Shown: positions 1-8,302, counted from the first letter of the stretch. The stretch: 64,000 bases of DNA from an uncultured Lachnospiraceae bacterium (GCA_902781505.1 CACZJL010000005.1:1-64000); one strand, 5' to 3'. Made by a program: numbers and translations. The notes: generated by a model not told the origin, from the letters alone.

Positions 1-98
1 AGTAAGACCCCTTGAAGACTACAAGGTTGATAGGCTGGAGGTGGAAGTGTGGTGACACATGTAGCTGACCGGTACTAATAGGTCGAGGGCTTGACCAA
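1..98 (+). rRNA. 23S ribosomal RNA, 3' end (partial)
   Basis: The first ~98 bases match the conserved 3' terminus of bacterial 23S rRNA, including the CCGGTACTAATAGGTCGAGG segment near the end. The gene enters from the left edge of the window. The exact 3' end is set by similarity and may be off by a few bases. It is followed by an AT-rich spacer and then tRNA genes; no 5S rRNA is visible downstream. Confidence 0.93.
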
Positions 99-193
99 AG
101 ACGTCAAAGGTTTTGTTATTCACAGGATGACAAACTTCCTAAGATGTGATATCATGTTTCGTGTGCAGTTTTGAAGGAACAGCATAAAGCGAT

Positions 194-267
194 GGCCCGG
201 TGGCTCAGCTGGTTAGAGCGCCGCCCTGTCACGGCGGAGGTCAAGGGTTCGAACCCCTTTCGGGTCG
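194..267 (+). tRNA. tRNA-Asp (GTC)
   Basis: A complete cloverleaf can be folded. The acceptor stem GGCCCGG pairs with TCGGGTC using two G-U pairs. The anticodon loop CTGTCAC sits on a CCGCC/GGCGG stem, and the T arm carries TTCGAAC. The 3' CCA is not encoded. This is the first gene of a six-tRNA cluster behind the 23S gene. Confidence 0.95.
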
Positions 268-304
268 CTTGGAATTGTTATTCCATACTTAATTTGATAC
301 TTTT

Positions 305-377
305 GGGATTATAGCTCAGCTGGGAGAGCATCTGCCTTACAAGCAGAGGGTCATAGGTTCGAGCCCTATTGGTCCCA
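305..377 (+). tRNA. tRNA-Val (TAC)
   Basis: The cloverleaf has acceptor GGGATTA/TGGTCCC, anticodon loop CTTACAA on a TCTGC/GCAGA stem, and T loop TTCGAGC. The discriminator base is A and CCA is not encoded. Confidence 0.95.
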
Positions 378-383
378 TTATAT

Positions 384-455
384 GCCTACTTGGCTCAATG
401 GCAGAGCAGCTGATTTGTAATCAGCAGGTTGTTGGTTCGACTCCGACAGTAGGCT
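384..455 (+). tRNA. tRNA-Thr (TGT)
   Basis: The cloverleaf has acceptor GCCTACT/AGTAGGC, anticodon loop TTTGTAA on a GCTGA/TCAGC stem, and T arm GTTGG/CCGAC. CCA is not encoded. It starts only 6 bases after tRNA-Val, so the two are processed from one transcript. Confidence 0.95.
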
Positions 456-487
456 CTTTTCAAATTGTGGTAACACTTTTTGAATAA

Positions 488-569
488 GGACGGATTCCCG
501 AGTGGCCAAAGGGGACAGACTGTAAATCTGCTGGCACTGCCTTCGAAGGTTCGAATCCTTCTCCGTCCA
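488..569 (+). tRNA. tRNA-Tyr (GTA)
   Basis: A class II tRNA with a long variable arm. The acceptor GGACGGA pairs with TCCGTCC, the anticodon loop is CTGTAAA, and the T arm is GAAGG/CCTTC. CCA is not encoded. Confidence 0.94.
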
Positions 570-601
570 TCGGTTCCTGATTGAAGGATCCGCATAATTA
601 A

Positions 602-675
602 CGCGGGGTAGAGCAGTCTGGAAGCTCGTCGGGCTCATAACCCGAAGGTCACAGGTTCAAATCCTGTCTCCGCTA
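602..675 (+). tRNA. initiator tRNA-fMet (CAT)
   Basis: Initiator features are present: an unpaired first position in the acceptor (C1 opposite T72), and three consecutive G:C pairs next to the CTCATAA anticodon loop. CCA is not encoded. Confidence 0.93.
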
Positions 676-681
676 TTTTAA

Positions 682-754
682 GCCTAGATAGCTCAGTCGG
701 TAGAGCAGGGGACTGAAAATCCCCGTGTCACTGGTTCGATTCCGGTTCTAGGCA
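682..754 (+). tRNA. tRNA-Phe (GAA)
   Basis: The cloverleaf has acceptor GCCTAGA/TCTAGGC, anticodon loop CTGAAAA on a GGGGA/TCCCC stem, and T loop TTCGATT. CCA is not encoded. It is the last tRNA before the operon terminator. Confidence 0.95.
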
Positions 755-762
755 CTTATGAT

Positions 763-797
763 AAGCCTGTAGAGTGAAAGCTCTGCAGGCTTTTTTG
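763..797 (+). terminator. intrinsic terminator of the rRNA-tRNA operon
   Basis: The arms AAGCCTGtAGAG and CTCTGCAGGCTT pair around a TGAAAG loop and run into a T tract. It sits 8 bases after tRNA-Phe and closes the rRNA/tRNA operon. Confidence 0.9.
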
Positions 798-840
798 GTT
801 TATGTGGAAATTCCAGTGTTGAGAATAGAAAGGGAAAATA

Positions 841-2310
841 ATGGACTTAAATAAGCCACAGTCTTTATATGACAAACTGACAGAATATGCAGATGCCGGT
901 TACCTTCCTATGCATATGCCGGGTGCGAAGGGCAAGAATAATCTGATAAGCCTCCCGGACCCGTACCGGATTGATATTACCGAAATTGATGGGTTTGATA
1001 ATATGCATCATCCCGAATCAGGCGAGGTTCTTGATCTTGAAATGAAGAGAGCAGCAAGAATGTTTGGTGCAGACCATACCTTTCTGTCTGTGAACGGAAG
1101 TACAGGAGCGATTCTGGCTGCAATCTCAGGTGCTGTACCAAAGAGAAGCAAGGTTCTGGTTGCGCGAAATTGTCATATTTCTGTTCAGAATGCTATTATT
1201 CTTCGCGAATTAACACCGGTCTGGCTATATCCGGAAGTTTTGCACAAAAAGGCGGGAATCTATGGTGCATATGGGGATAAGTCTATTCGAAATGCTTTGG
1301 AATGTGAACAGGACATCGCAGCTGTGATTATAACCAGTCCTACCTACGAAGGAGTAGTGTCTGACATCCGCTCAATTGCTGACATTTGTCATGCGCACGG
1401 GGCAAAGCTAATCGTAGATGAGGCGCATGGTGCGCATTTTCCATTCAGTGAGACCCTGCCGGAATCGGCTGTGAGCCAGGGTGCAGATCTTGTGATTCAG
1501 AGCCTTCACAAAACCTTGCCGGCACTGACTTCTACAGCACTTTTACATGTTAATTCTGAAAGGTTTGCGGGACAAAACGGTTGGGAGAAGGTCGATTACG
1601 AAAACGTTAAGCGATTTTCGGATATTTACCAGACAAGCAGCCCTTCTTACGTGTTAATGGCAAGTATCAGCGGTTGTCTGAACCTTCTTGAAAAGCGGGC
1701 TGACGAGCTTTTTGAAACGTATGAAAGAAATGTAAGAACTTTACGGAAACGTTTACGTAATCTGAAAAAAATATTCCTTTTATCCACAGATGACTGGGGA
1801 AAACTGGTCCTGATTGTGGATAACGCAAGTGCACTGCACGACTATCTTCTGAATGAGCATCAGATTCAGATTGAGATGACATCACTTCATTATGTGATTC
1901 TGATGACCAGTATTGCTGATTCTGTTGCAGATTATGAGAGGCTGGCGGGAGCGCTTGAACGATATGACTTCATGCGGATGCAGGCAGATAATGATGCACA
2001 TAGCCATAAGAATGAAGAGTCTGTGAAGTCTGGTGCGTTAGATTTCGATGTGGCTCAGTTTATGGTAGAATGTAAGTCAGAGATCAGGTGTATTCCGGCA
2101 GAGGCGTTTGAAGCGCCTTGCGAAGAGGTTGCGCTTGAAGCTGCGGTGGGAAGAGTTGCAGGTGAGGAAATCTGTATGTATCCGCCTGGAATTTCTGTGG
2201 TCTGTCCTGGTGAGATTATTACAGAAGAATCTGTGGCTCTGATTCAGAAAGCCTGTGAGAGGCTTCATGTTTATGGAATAAGTGAGGGTAAGGTAAAATG
2301 CCTGAAATAA
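841..2310 (+). CDS. Orn/Lys/Arg decarboxylase family protein (YaaO/SpeA-like)
   Basis: A 489-residue fold-type I PLP enzyme of the basic amino acid decarboxylase family, which makes polyamines or cadaverine from Arg, Orn or Lys. Seen: the N-terminal segment GYLPMHMPGAKGK typical of the family, and a VDEAHGAH segment upstream of the PLP lysine. That lysine is Lys224 in QSLHKTL. A smaller C-terminal domain occupies the last ~110 residues. The length matches the short YaaO-type enzymes of Firmicutes. The start has an AAAGGG-type ribosome site. It heads the operon and overlaps the next gene by 13 bases. Placement beside a nucleotide kinase and holB is the familiar Firmicute order. Substrate cannot be told from sequence alone. 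Confidence 0.9.
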   Translation: MDLNKPQSLYDKLTEYADAGYLPMHMPGAKGKNNLISLPDPYRIDITEIDGFDNMHHPESGEVLDLEMKRAARMFGADHTFLSVNGSTGAILAAISGAVPKRSKVLVARNCHISVQNAIILRELTPVWLYPEVLHKKAGIYGAYGDKSIRNALECEQDIAAVIITSPTYEGVVSDIRSIADICHAHGAKLIVDEAHGAHFPFSETLPESAVSQGADLVIQSLHKTLPALTSTALLHVNSERFAGQNGWEKVDYENVKRFSDIYQTSSPSYVLMASISGCLNLLEKRADELFETYERNVRTLRKRLRNLKKIFLLSTDDWGKLVLIVDNASALHDYLLNEHQIQIEMTSLHYVILMTSIADSVADYERLAGALERYDFMRMQADNDAHSHKNEESVKSGALDFDVAQFMVECKSEIRCIPAEAFEAPCEEVALEAAVGRVAGEEICMYPPGISVVCPGEIITEESVALIQKACERLHVYGISEGKVKCLK

Positions 2311-2906
2311 TGTTTATTATGGGTAAGAGTGCTACGGGTAAGGACCATGTGGCGAAGGCTCTTCTGTCTGATCCGGAGTTGAAACTGAAACCGGTTCTGT
2401 TATATACGACAAGACCTATGCGAAGCGGAGAACGTGAAGGCGTTGAATATCACTTTACCGACGATACGGGACTGGAAGGTTTTGAGGCGGCTGATAAAGT
2501 GATTGAAAAACGTACATATCAGACTGTTGCCGGTCCGTGGAATTATTTCACCGCAGATGACGGGCAGATTCAGCTGGGCGGAGAGAATCATTATCTTGTG
2601 ATTGGTACGTTAGAGGCTTATCTAAGCTATGTGAAGTACTTCGGAAGGGAACATCTGTATCCGATTTATATCGAAGTCAGCGACAAGGAACGACTTCTGC
2701 GTTCGATTAAGAGAGAAGAGAAGAATGAACATCCGAAGTTTAATGAGGTGTGCAGGAGATATCTTGCAGACGAAGAGGACTTCTCAGAGAATCATTTGAT
2801 GGAGGCTGGGATTTGTGAGCGATTTAATAATGATGGAGACATTGCTGACACAGTAGAAGCTGTAAAAGCCTCCATTGTTAGAGAGTGCCGTCCTATGCTA
2901 AAATAG
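2298..2906 (+). CDS. guanylate kinase-like protein
   Basis: A 202-residue P-loop nucleoside monophosphate kinase. The P-loop is GKSATGKD at residues 9-16. The GMP-binding signature TTRPMRSGEREGVEYHF follows at about residues 37-53 and matches the Gmk pattern of TTRxxRxGExxGxxYxF. In Bacillus the same operon position holds a thymidylate kinase, whereas this protein carries the guanylate-binding signature. The residue after the P-loop lysine is Asp instead of Ser or Thr, so it may not be the housekeeping guanylate kinase. It overlaps the decarboxylase gene by 13 bases, so translation is probably coupled. Confidence 0.8.
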   Translation: MPEIMFIMGKSATGKDHVAKALLSDPELKLKPVLLYTTRPMRSGEREGVEYHFTDDTGLEGFEAADKVIEKRTYQTVAGPWNYFTADDGQIQLGGENHYLVIGTLEAYLSYVKYFGREHLYPIYIEVSDKERLLRSIKREEKNEHPKFNEVCRRYLADEEDFSENHLMEAGICERFNNDGDIADTVEAVKASIVRECRPMLK

Positions 2907-2929
2907 AGGAACGAAAGGTAGATGTGGCA

Positions 2930-3922
2930 ATGAGTAATTTCAACGATATTTACGGACAGGAAGGGATTAAGACACACCTACAGGATGCGATAGAAAAGAA
3001 CCAGGTGTCACATGCCTATATTTTTAATGGCGGTGACGGTATTGGTAAGATGATGATGGCGCAGATTCTGGCTAAGACACTTCAGTGTGAGAGCCAGGGT
3101 GTGAATCCATGTAATTCCTGTGCGTCCTGTAAGCAGGCAGATTCCGGTAATCATCCGGACATCCACTATATTACACATGAGAAGCCGGCAATTATTTCAG
3201 TTGATGAAGTGAGAAATCAGCTGGTTTCTGATATTCAGATTAAGCCATACAGCAGCAAACATAAGATTTATATCATGGACGATGCACAGAAGATGAATGT
3301 GCAGGCACAGAATGCAATTTTAAAGACAATCGAAGAGCCACCGGCTTACGGTATTATCATTTTATTGACGACCAATGCGAACTCTTTGCTTGAGACGATC
3401 AGAAGCCGTTGTGTAGTCCTTGATTTTAAGCCAGTTTCTGAGAATTTGGTGAAGCAGTATTTATCGGACCATTGCAATCTGCTTGGAAGCAAGGCCGACT
3501 TTGCAGCTGCATTTGCCCAGGGTAAGATTGGAAGGGCGAAGGATGCGGCCCAGAGCGATGTATTTGCAGGACTTTCTGAAGAGGTGTTTAAAATCTGCCG
3601 TCATGTAAGAGAACTGACACTTCCTGAGGTGTTCTCCGCAGCGAAGGATGCAGTGGCTTACAAAGCGACGATGGACGATTTTCTGGACCTTTTTGCAATG
3701 TGGTTCAGAGATGTATTGATTTTTAAGAGTACCTGGGATACGAACCGTCTGATTTTCAAGTCAGATGTCAGCGTAATCAGGGATCAGGCCGAACATACCA
3801 CCTATAACGGTCTGAATGATATCTTAGAGGCAATTGATAAGGTGAAGGTAAGACTCAAGGCTAATGTTACGTTTGAACTCGCCTTGGAGCTTCTGTATAT
3901 GACAATCAGAGAAAACATGTGA
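2930..3922 (+). CDS. holB: DNA polymerase III delta' subunit
   Basis: A 330-residue clamp-loader subunit that works with delta and tau/gamma to load the sliding clamp. Seen: an AAA+ N-terminus (GQEGIKTHL, SHAYIFNG), a degenerate Walker A (GGDGIGKMMM), a CNSCASC cluster matching the clamp-loader zinc module, and the SRC motif in IRSRCVV. Walker A has Met where Ser/Thr is needed, as expected for delta', which does not hydrolyse ATP. An upstream in-frame GTG at 2885 exists, but it overlaps the previous gene and adds unconserved residues. The ATG at 2930, behind GAAAGG, was preferred. The next gene begins 8 bases after the stop. Confidence 0.9.
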   Translation: MSNFNDIYGQEGIKTHLQDAIEKNQVSHAYIFNGGDGIGKMMMAQILAKTLQCESQGVNPCNSCASCKQADSGNHPDIHYITHEKPAIISVDEVRNQLVSDIQIKPYSSKHKIYIMDDAQKMNVQAQNAILKTIEEPPAYGIIILLTTNANSLLETIRSRCVVLDFKPVSENLVKQYLSDHCNLLGSKADFAAAFAQGKIGRAKDAAQSDVFAGLSEEVFKICRHVRELTLPEVFSAAKDAVAYKATMDDFLDLFAMWFRDVLIFKSTWDTNRLIFKSDVSVIRDQAEHTTYNGLNDILEAIDKVKVRLKANVTFELALELLYMTIRENM

Positions 3923-3930
3923 GGACTAGA

Positions 3931-5109
3931 ATGAGCAAGGTTATTGGTGTCCGCTTCAGACAGGCGGGTAAGGTATATTTCTTCGCACCGGGAGATTTTC
4001 AGATTCGCCGGGGCGATCATGTGATCGTTGAGACAGCGAGAGGTGTAGAATACGGAATGGTTGTATTTGCCCCGAGGGAAATGCCGGAGGAGACGATTGT
4101 TCAGCCATTAAAGGACATTATCCGCGTTGCGACACCGGAGGATGATAAGAGAGAGGCTGATAATCGAAAGAATGAGCGTGAGGCATATCGTATCGCTCAG
4201 GATAAAATCAGAAAGCACAACCTGGACATGAAGCTGGTGAAGGTAGAGTATACCTTTGATAACAACAAGATTCTGTTTTACTTTACAGCAGATGGTCGTG
4301 TGGATTTCCGTGAGCTCGTTAAGGACCTTGCTTCTATCTTCAAGACCCGTATTGAGTTAAGACAGATTGGTGTCCGCGATGAAGCCAAGTTACTTGGCGG
4401 TATTGGTGTCTGCGGCAGACCGCTGTGCTGTTCTACCTATATGGCTGATTTTGTACCGGTTTCCATTAAGATGGCGAAGGAGCAGAATTTGTCTCTGAAT
4501 CCTATGAAGATTTCAGGTATCTGCGGCAGATTGATGTGTTGCTTAAAGAATGAGGAAGATACTTATGAATACTTAAATTCCAAGCTTCCAAAGCTGGGTT
4601 CGTATGTTACAACGCCTGATGGTCTGTCCGGAAAGGTTTCGTCTGTCAATGTTCTTCGTCAGAAGGTGAAGGTTATCATTGAATTAGAGGATGAGGACGA
4701 GAAGGAAGAGCGCGAATATACTGTAGATGAGATTTCTGCAGCAAAGGGTGGTCGTCGTTTCGAGGAACGCAGTGAGCATGCGCAGGATGAGAAGAAGCCG
4801 GAAGGTAGAGAGCGCAATCAGAAAGGTAAGTCAGGTGACCGCAAAGAGCACGGCAACCGCTCTGAGAATGGCGAGCGCGGAAATCGTGGTGATCGCTCAG
4901 GAAAGCAGGGCGAAGGCAATGCGGAGAAAAAGAGAAAGCATCATGACAATGAGAATGGACAGCGTTCCGCTCAGAATCATGACGGTAAGAGAAGAGAGAG
5001 CCGCAGAGAGCGTCAGCAGAAGGCTATTGAGCAGACAAAGGAAAGAGCGCTTGCGGAACTCGAGGATAAGGATCGCAGAGAGGGTAATGGCTCTTTAGAT
5101 GAAGGATGA
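3931..5109 (+). CDS. ricT: PSP1 domain protein RicT (YaaT), with long charged tail
   Basis: A 392-residue PSP1-domain protein. In Bacillus RicT joins RicA and RicF in an Fe-S complex that helps RNase Y process mRNA and affects phosphorelay. Seen: the N-terminal RFRQAGKVYFF and RGDHVIVETARG segments, and cysteine clusters GVCGRPLCCSTYM and GICGRLMCCLKNE that match the family. The last ~120 residues are very rich in Arg, Glu, Lys, Gly and Asn and should be disordered; the Bacillus protein is much shorter (about 275 residues). The ATG at 3931 is preceded by GTGAGGA. It overlaps the next gene by 11 bases. Confidence 0.9.
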   Translation: MSKVIGVRFRQAGKVYFFAPGDFQIRRGDHVIVETARGVEYGMVVFAPREMPEETIVQPLKDIIRVATPEDDKREADNRKNEREAYRIAQDKIRKHNLDMKLVKVEYTFDNNKILFYFTADGRVDFRELVKDLASIFKTRIELRQIGVRDEAKLLGGIGVCGRPLCCSTYMADFVPVSIKMAKEQNLSLNPMKISGICGRLMCCLKNEEDTYEYLNSKLPKLGSYVTTPDGLSGKVSSVNVLRQKVKVIIELEDEDEKEEREYTVDEISAAKGGRRFEERSEHAQDEKKPEGRERNQKGKSGDRKEHGNRSENGERGNRGDRSGKQGEGNAEKKRKHHDNENGQRSAQNHDGKRRESRRERQQKAIEQTKERALAELEDKDRREGNGSLDEG

Positions 5110-5833
5110 TCTTTTAAGACCAGGAGAACGCGTAGATGATTTACAGAGGGGAGGGTTCCATCTTATACAGAACCCTTCTGCTTTCTGCTTCGGAATTGAC
5201 GCTGTGCTCCTGGCTTTTTTTACAAAGGTAATGCCGGGTGAGGATGTACTTGATATGTGCACCGGGAACGGTGCCGTTATGATGCTTTTAGCAGCAAGAC
5301 AAAAGGGACGTCATCTGACGGGGCTGGAGATTCAAAAAGAAGCAGCTGATCTTGCAAGAAGGAATGTCGTGCTGAATCATGCAGAGGATACCTGCGACGT
5401 TGTCGAAGGCGATTTGAAATGTGCAACCGACATTTTTGGCTATGAAAAATTCAATGTAATTACGGTGAATCCACCTTATATGAAGGCGCAGACAGGATTT
5501 ACGAATCCGAATTCAGCAAAAGCGATTGCAAGACATGAAATTCTCTGTACCAGTGAGGATGTGATTCGATCCTGCTCAAAGCTTCTGAAAGTGAGGGGAA
5601 GACTTTACATGGTTCACAGACCGCAGCGTCTGGTTGAGCTTTTTGAGCAGATGAGAGCGTATAAGCTCGAACCGAAGAGAATAAGGATGATTCATCCGAA
5701 TAAGGAAAAAAATGCAAACATGGTTCTCATTGAAGCCGTTAAGGGCGGCAATGCAGAGCTTACTACAGAACCACCGCTCTTTGTGTATGAGTCGGATGGA
5801 ACCTATACGAAGGAGCTACGCGATGTCTATTGA
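5099..5833 (+). CDS. trmN6: tRNA1(Val) (adenine(37)-N6)-methyltransferase-like protein
   Basis: A 244-residue SAM-dependent methyltransferase of the YabB/TrmN6 family, which methylates adenine 37 of tRNA-Val in enterobacteria. Seen: the SAM-binding motif LDMCTGNGAV near residues 50-60, and NPPY at residues 124-127, the catalytic motif of N6-adenine methyltransferases. The N-terminal FGIDAVLLA segment is typical of the family. It overlaps ricT by 11 bases and rsmI by 11 bases, as in the Bacillus yabB-yabC region. The exact tRNA target in this organism is inferred. Confidence 0.85.
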   Translation: MKDDLLRPGERVDDLQRGGFHLIQNPSAFCFGIDAVLLAFFTKVMPGEDVLDMCTGNGAVMMLLAARQKGRHLTGLEIQKEAADLARRNVVLNHAEDTCDVVEGDLKCATDIFGYEKFNVITVNPPYMKAQTGFTNPNSAKAIARHEILCTSEDVIRSCSKLLKVRGRLYMVHRPQRLVELFEQMRAYKLEPKRIRMIHPNKEKNANMVLIEAVKGGNAELTTEPPLFVYESDGTYTKELRDVY

Positions 5834-6683
5834 AAAAGGAGCATTGTATCTGGTTGCGACACCAATCGGCAACCTGGATGATTTTACGTTCCGCGCCATT
5901 GAGACGCTGAAAAGTGCAGATTTGATTGCTGCAGAGGATACAAGAAACAGCATTAAGTTGCTGAATCACTTTGAAATTAAGACTCCGATGACGAGCTATC
6001 ATGAGTTTAATAAGATTGATAAGGCGACGTACCTTGTCGGAAAGATGTTAAAAGGGGAGACGGTGGCCTGTATTACAGATGCCGGAACTCCCGGAATTTC
6101 CGATCCTGGTGAAGAGCTTTGCAGGCAGGCAAGAAATGCAGGAATTCCGGTTCATCCGATTCCAGGACCGGTTGCCGGGGTCAATGCTCTGATTATGTCA
6201 GGAAGAAAGACAAGACGTTTTTGTTTTGAAGCGTTTCTGCCTGCTGATAAAAAGGAGCGTGCATATATTTTAAACGAGCTTAAAAATGAGACCAGAACGA
6301 TTATCCTCTATGAAGCGCCGCATCGACTGGTAAGAACTCTCGGTGAGTTAGCAAAGGTGCTCGGAGGCGAACGCATTCTTACCATCTGTAAGGAATTAAC
6401 AAAGAGACACGAAAAATCGATGGAATTTACATTTGCCGAGGCATTGGAGTTTTATAAGACTACAGAACCAAGAGGCGAATATGTGTTAGTTATTGAGGGC
6501 AGAAACCGCGAGGAGCTTGTGCAGGAAGTAAGAGCCGAGTGGGAAGAAATGCCGATCGCTGAACATGTGGCAATGTATGAGGCACAGGGGATGGATCACA
6601 AGGAAGCCATGAAGGCAGCAGCCAAAGATCGTGGTGTCAGCAAGCGTGATATCTATGCGGAACTTATTAATCAGAAGAATTAA
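5823..6683 (+). CDS. rsmI: 16S rRNA (cytidine(1402)-2'-O)-methyltransferase
   Basis: A 286-residue tetrapyrrole-methylase-fold enzyme that methylates the ribose of C1402 in the ribosomal P site. Seen: LYLVATPIGNLDD at the N-terminus, AEDTRNS, the SAM-binding stretch ITDAGTPGISDPG, and IPGPVAGVNAL, all hallmarks of RsmI. The ATG at 5823 follows AAGGAG with 7 bases spacing. Longer upstream starts run deep into trmN6 and were not used. It is the last gene of the operon; a terminator lies ~95 bases downstream. Confidence 0.95.
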   Translation: MSIEKGALYLVATPIGNLDDFTFRAIETLKSADLIAAEDTRNSIKLLNHFEIKTPMTSYHEFNKIDKATYLVGKMLKGETVACITDAGTPGISDPGEELCRQARNAGIPVHPIPGPVAGVNALIMSGRKTRRFCFEAFLPADKKERAYILNELKNETRTIILYEAPHRLVRTLGELAKVLGGERILTICKELTKRHEKSMEFTFAEALEFYKTTEPRGEYVLVIEGRNREELVQEVRAEWEEMPIAEHVAMYEAQGMDHKEAMKAAAKDRGVSKRDIYAELINQKN

Positions 6684-6778
6684 TACAGAATTTTGTTACT
6701 TAAATCAATAAAAGGCTTGTTTGTGTAACTTTTACTTGCAAGATGTACAAATCATTATTAAAATATAATAGTACGAGT

Positions 6779-6806
6779 GCGGAATGCCTTGGCGTTCCGC
6801 TTTTTT
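6779..6806 (+). terminator. intrinsic terminator after rsmI
   Basis: GCGGAATGC pairs with GCGTTCCGC around a small CTTG loop and is followed by six T residues. It ends the operon that starts at 841. Confidence 0.85.
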
Positions 6807-6870
6807 CATTCTGACTTGAGAGAATGAAAAACTTGTAATTTTCTTACCAAAAATTAAGGGGAAATGCGAC

Positions 6871-7074
6871 ATGCATATCGTAAAAATCAGATGCTCACAC
6901 TGCACAGCCAGATTTAGAGCAGATGCGGACCGTTATAACGGAACCTGCCCATATTGCGGACTTGAAGTCGATATGCAGCAGGACGCGAAATCCTATATTT
7001 TCGAAGAGCCGGTACCTGAAGAGGGGCAGAATTCTGAGAAGCAGGATGATTCCACAGATTCGAATGAGAGGTAA
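6871..7074 (+). CDS. small zinc-ribbon protein
   Basis: A 67-residue protein with one zinc ribbon, CSHC (residues 8-11) and CPYC (26-29), followed by an acidic, Gln/Asn-rich tail. It has no membrane segment. An AAGGGGAAA ribosome site precedes the ATG. It is followed after 7 bases by an SPFH-like gene, so the two are probably co-translated. The function is unknown. Similar zinc-ribbon proteins often accompany larger membrane-associated partners, and the arrangement recalls the Bacillus ydjFGHI region. Confidence 0.75.
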   Translation: MHIVKIRCSHCTARFRADADRYNGTCPYCGLEVDMQQDAKSYIFEEPVPEEGQNSEKQDDSTDSNER

Positions 7075-7081
7075 ACTTAAC

Positions 7082-8302
7082 ATGGCAAGACTGAAAATGA
7101 TTATTCGGGATGACTCTGTAGAGGACATCGTAGCAGCACCATTTGAGGGACATATGGTTGTTGTGCCAGGAAGATTGCGCAGTGATCTGCAGATGGATCG
7201 TCTTGGAATCAAGGTGACAAACGGAAGTGCTTTTACCGTTAAGAGAGAGCAGGCAGCTTTTCTTTATACATCGCATAAGTTATTAAGAATTATCAGAAAG
7301 CCGGGAACTTACCTGTATGAAGGTGGCGATGAGCAGCTTAGTATTGCTTTCGTGACTTTAAGAGAGGTCCCTCTGTTCCGTTTCGGCACACCGGATGAGC
7401 AGTCCTTCAGAAGCGGTCAGTACGGCATTGACTTAAAGGTTCAGGGATACGGTGACTATTCCTTACAGGTTGTTGATCCGGTTACATTTATCTCTGACTA
7501 TATCCCTGCGGATACAAGTTACTATACATTTGATGATCCTAAGAAACAGCCGGAGCTCAATCGTGGCTTTATGACCTGTTTCCTGTACGGTCTCTGGAAG
7601 GTAAGTAACGATTATCCGATTCATGAGATTGAGAACCATACTGATGAATTAGAGAAGGCAATGGTCGATGATATGACTCCGTTCTCTCATTTCTTTGTGC
7701 AGTATGGTATGGAGATTAAGAAGCTTAAGATTTCTAATCTGGAATATACAGAGGAATCCTTAAAGGCTATCGAGAAGATGCAGGCTGAGGAGAACCCTGA
7801 ACTTGACGAAGAAAAAAATGAAGAGAGTCCGAAGACATTTGCCGAGAGCAAGGCAGATGCTGAGGAAGCTGAAATTGAGTTAGAAGTGGAAGAGAAAGCT
7901 GAATCTGTTTCTGATCTTGATATGGAAGAGCTTGATGATGCAACTCTTGAGGCATCTTATGCGAAGGCCGCTGCACATGCAGCTGCAGCAGGACGTCCAA
8001 AGGCAGCTTATGCTCAGCCGACAGCAAACTACAGTGAATATGCTGTTCCTGACGAGATTGATTTCTCTAAGTTAGATCAGATTGGCGAACAGCCTTCTGC
8101 TCAGGTTCAGAGAGCTGCTTCTAAGGCAGCAGCCGCAGCTTCCAAATTCTTCAAGCCTCAGGCAACAGAAGAAAAGCCAGCAGGCGGAAAGATTTCAGAT
8201 CAGATGATGGCTGATTTAAAGAGATTAAAGGAACTTTTAGATGATGGAATTCTGACTCAGGAAGAGTACGAGAATAAGAAAAAACAGATTTTAAAGATGT
8301 GA
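7082..8302 (+). CDS. SPFH-like (YdjI/virion-core-like) protein with C-terminal SHOCT domain
   Basis: A 406-residue protein in three parts. Residues 1 to ~235 look like the YdjI/'virion core' SPFH-like family; visible segments are VRFxx-type start-equivalents such as GYGDYSLQVVDPVTF and the following helix. Residues ~240-370 are low complexity, first Glu-rich, then Ala/Ser-rich. The last ~35 residues form a SHOCT module (LKRLKELLDDGILTQEEYE). The ATG at 7082 has GAGAGG upstream; a longer frame reaches into the preceding gene and was rejected. Family proteins act as membrane-associated scaffolds, in Bacillus together with a PspA paralogue. The SPFH assignment is by pattern and less certain than the SHOCT domain. 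Confidence 0.7.
   Translation: MARLKMIIRDDSVEDIVAAPFEGHMVVVPGRLRSDLQMDRLGIKVTNGSAFTVKREQAAFLYTSHKLLRIIRKPGTYLYEGGDEQLSIAFVTLREVPLFRFGTPDEQSFRSGQYGIDLKVQGYGDYSLQVVDPVTFISDYIPADTSYYTFDDPKKQPELNRGFMTCFLYGLWKVSNDYPIHEIENHTDELEKAMVDDMTPFSHFFVQYGMEIKKLKISNLEYTEESLKAIEKMQAEENPELDEEKNEESPKTFAESKADAEEAEIELEVEEKAESVSDLDMEELDDATLEASYAKAAAHAAAAGRPKAAYAQPTANYSEYAVPDEIDFSKLDQIGEQPSAQVQRAASKAAAAASKFFKPQATEEKPAGGKISDQMMADLKRLKELLDDGILTQEEYENKKKQILKM

Noticed and set aside
378..638. Minus-strand open frames of 86 and 66 codons across the tRNA cluster
   Set aside because: They are the reverse complements of tRNA-Val, Thr, Tyr and fMet genes. Such frames are a known source of false proteins.
4727..5098. A 123-codon plus-strand frame inside ricT
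   Set aside because: It lies wholly in another frame of the low-complexity ricT tail, with Arg/Val/Met-rich unlikely protein and no own ribosome site.
6764..6769. TATAAT as a promoter for the zinc-ribbon gene at 6871
   Set aside because: No -35 box lies at a usable distance, and the terminator hairpin starts ~10 bases downstream, so transcription from it would end at once.
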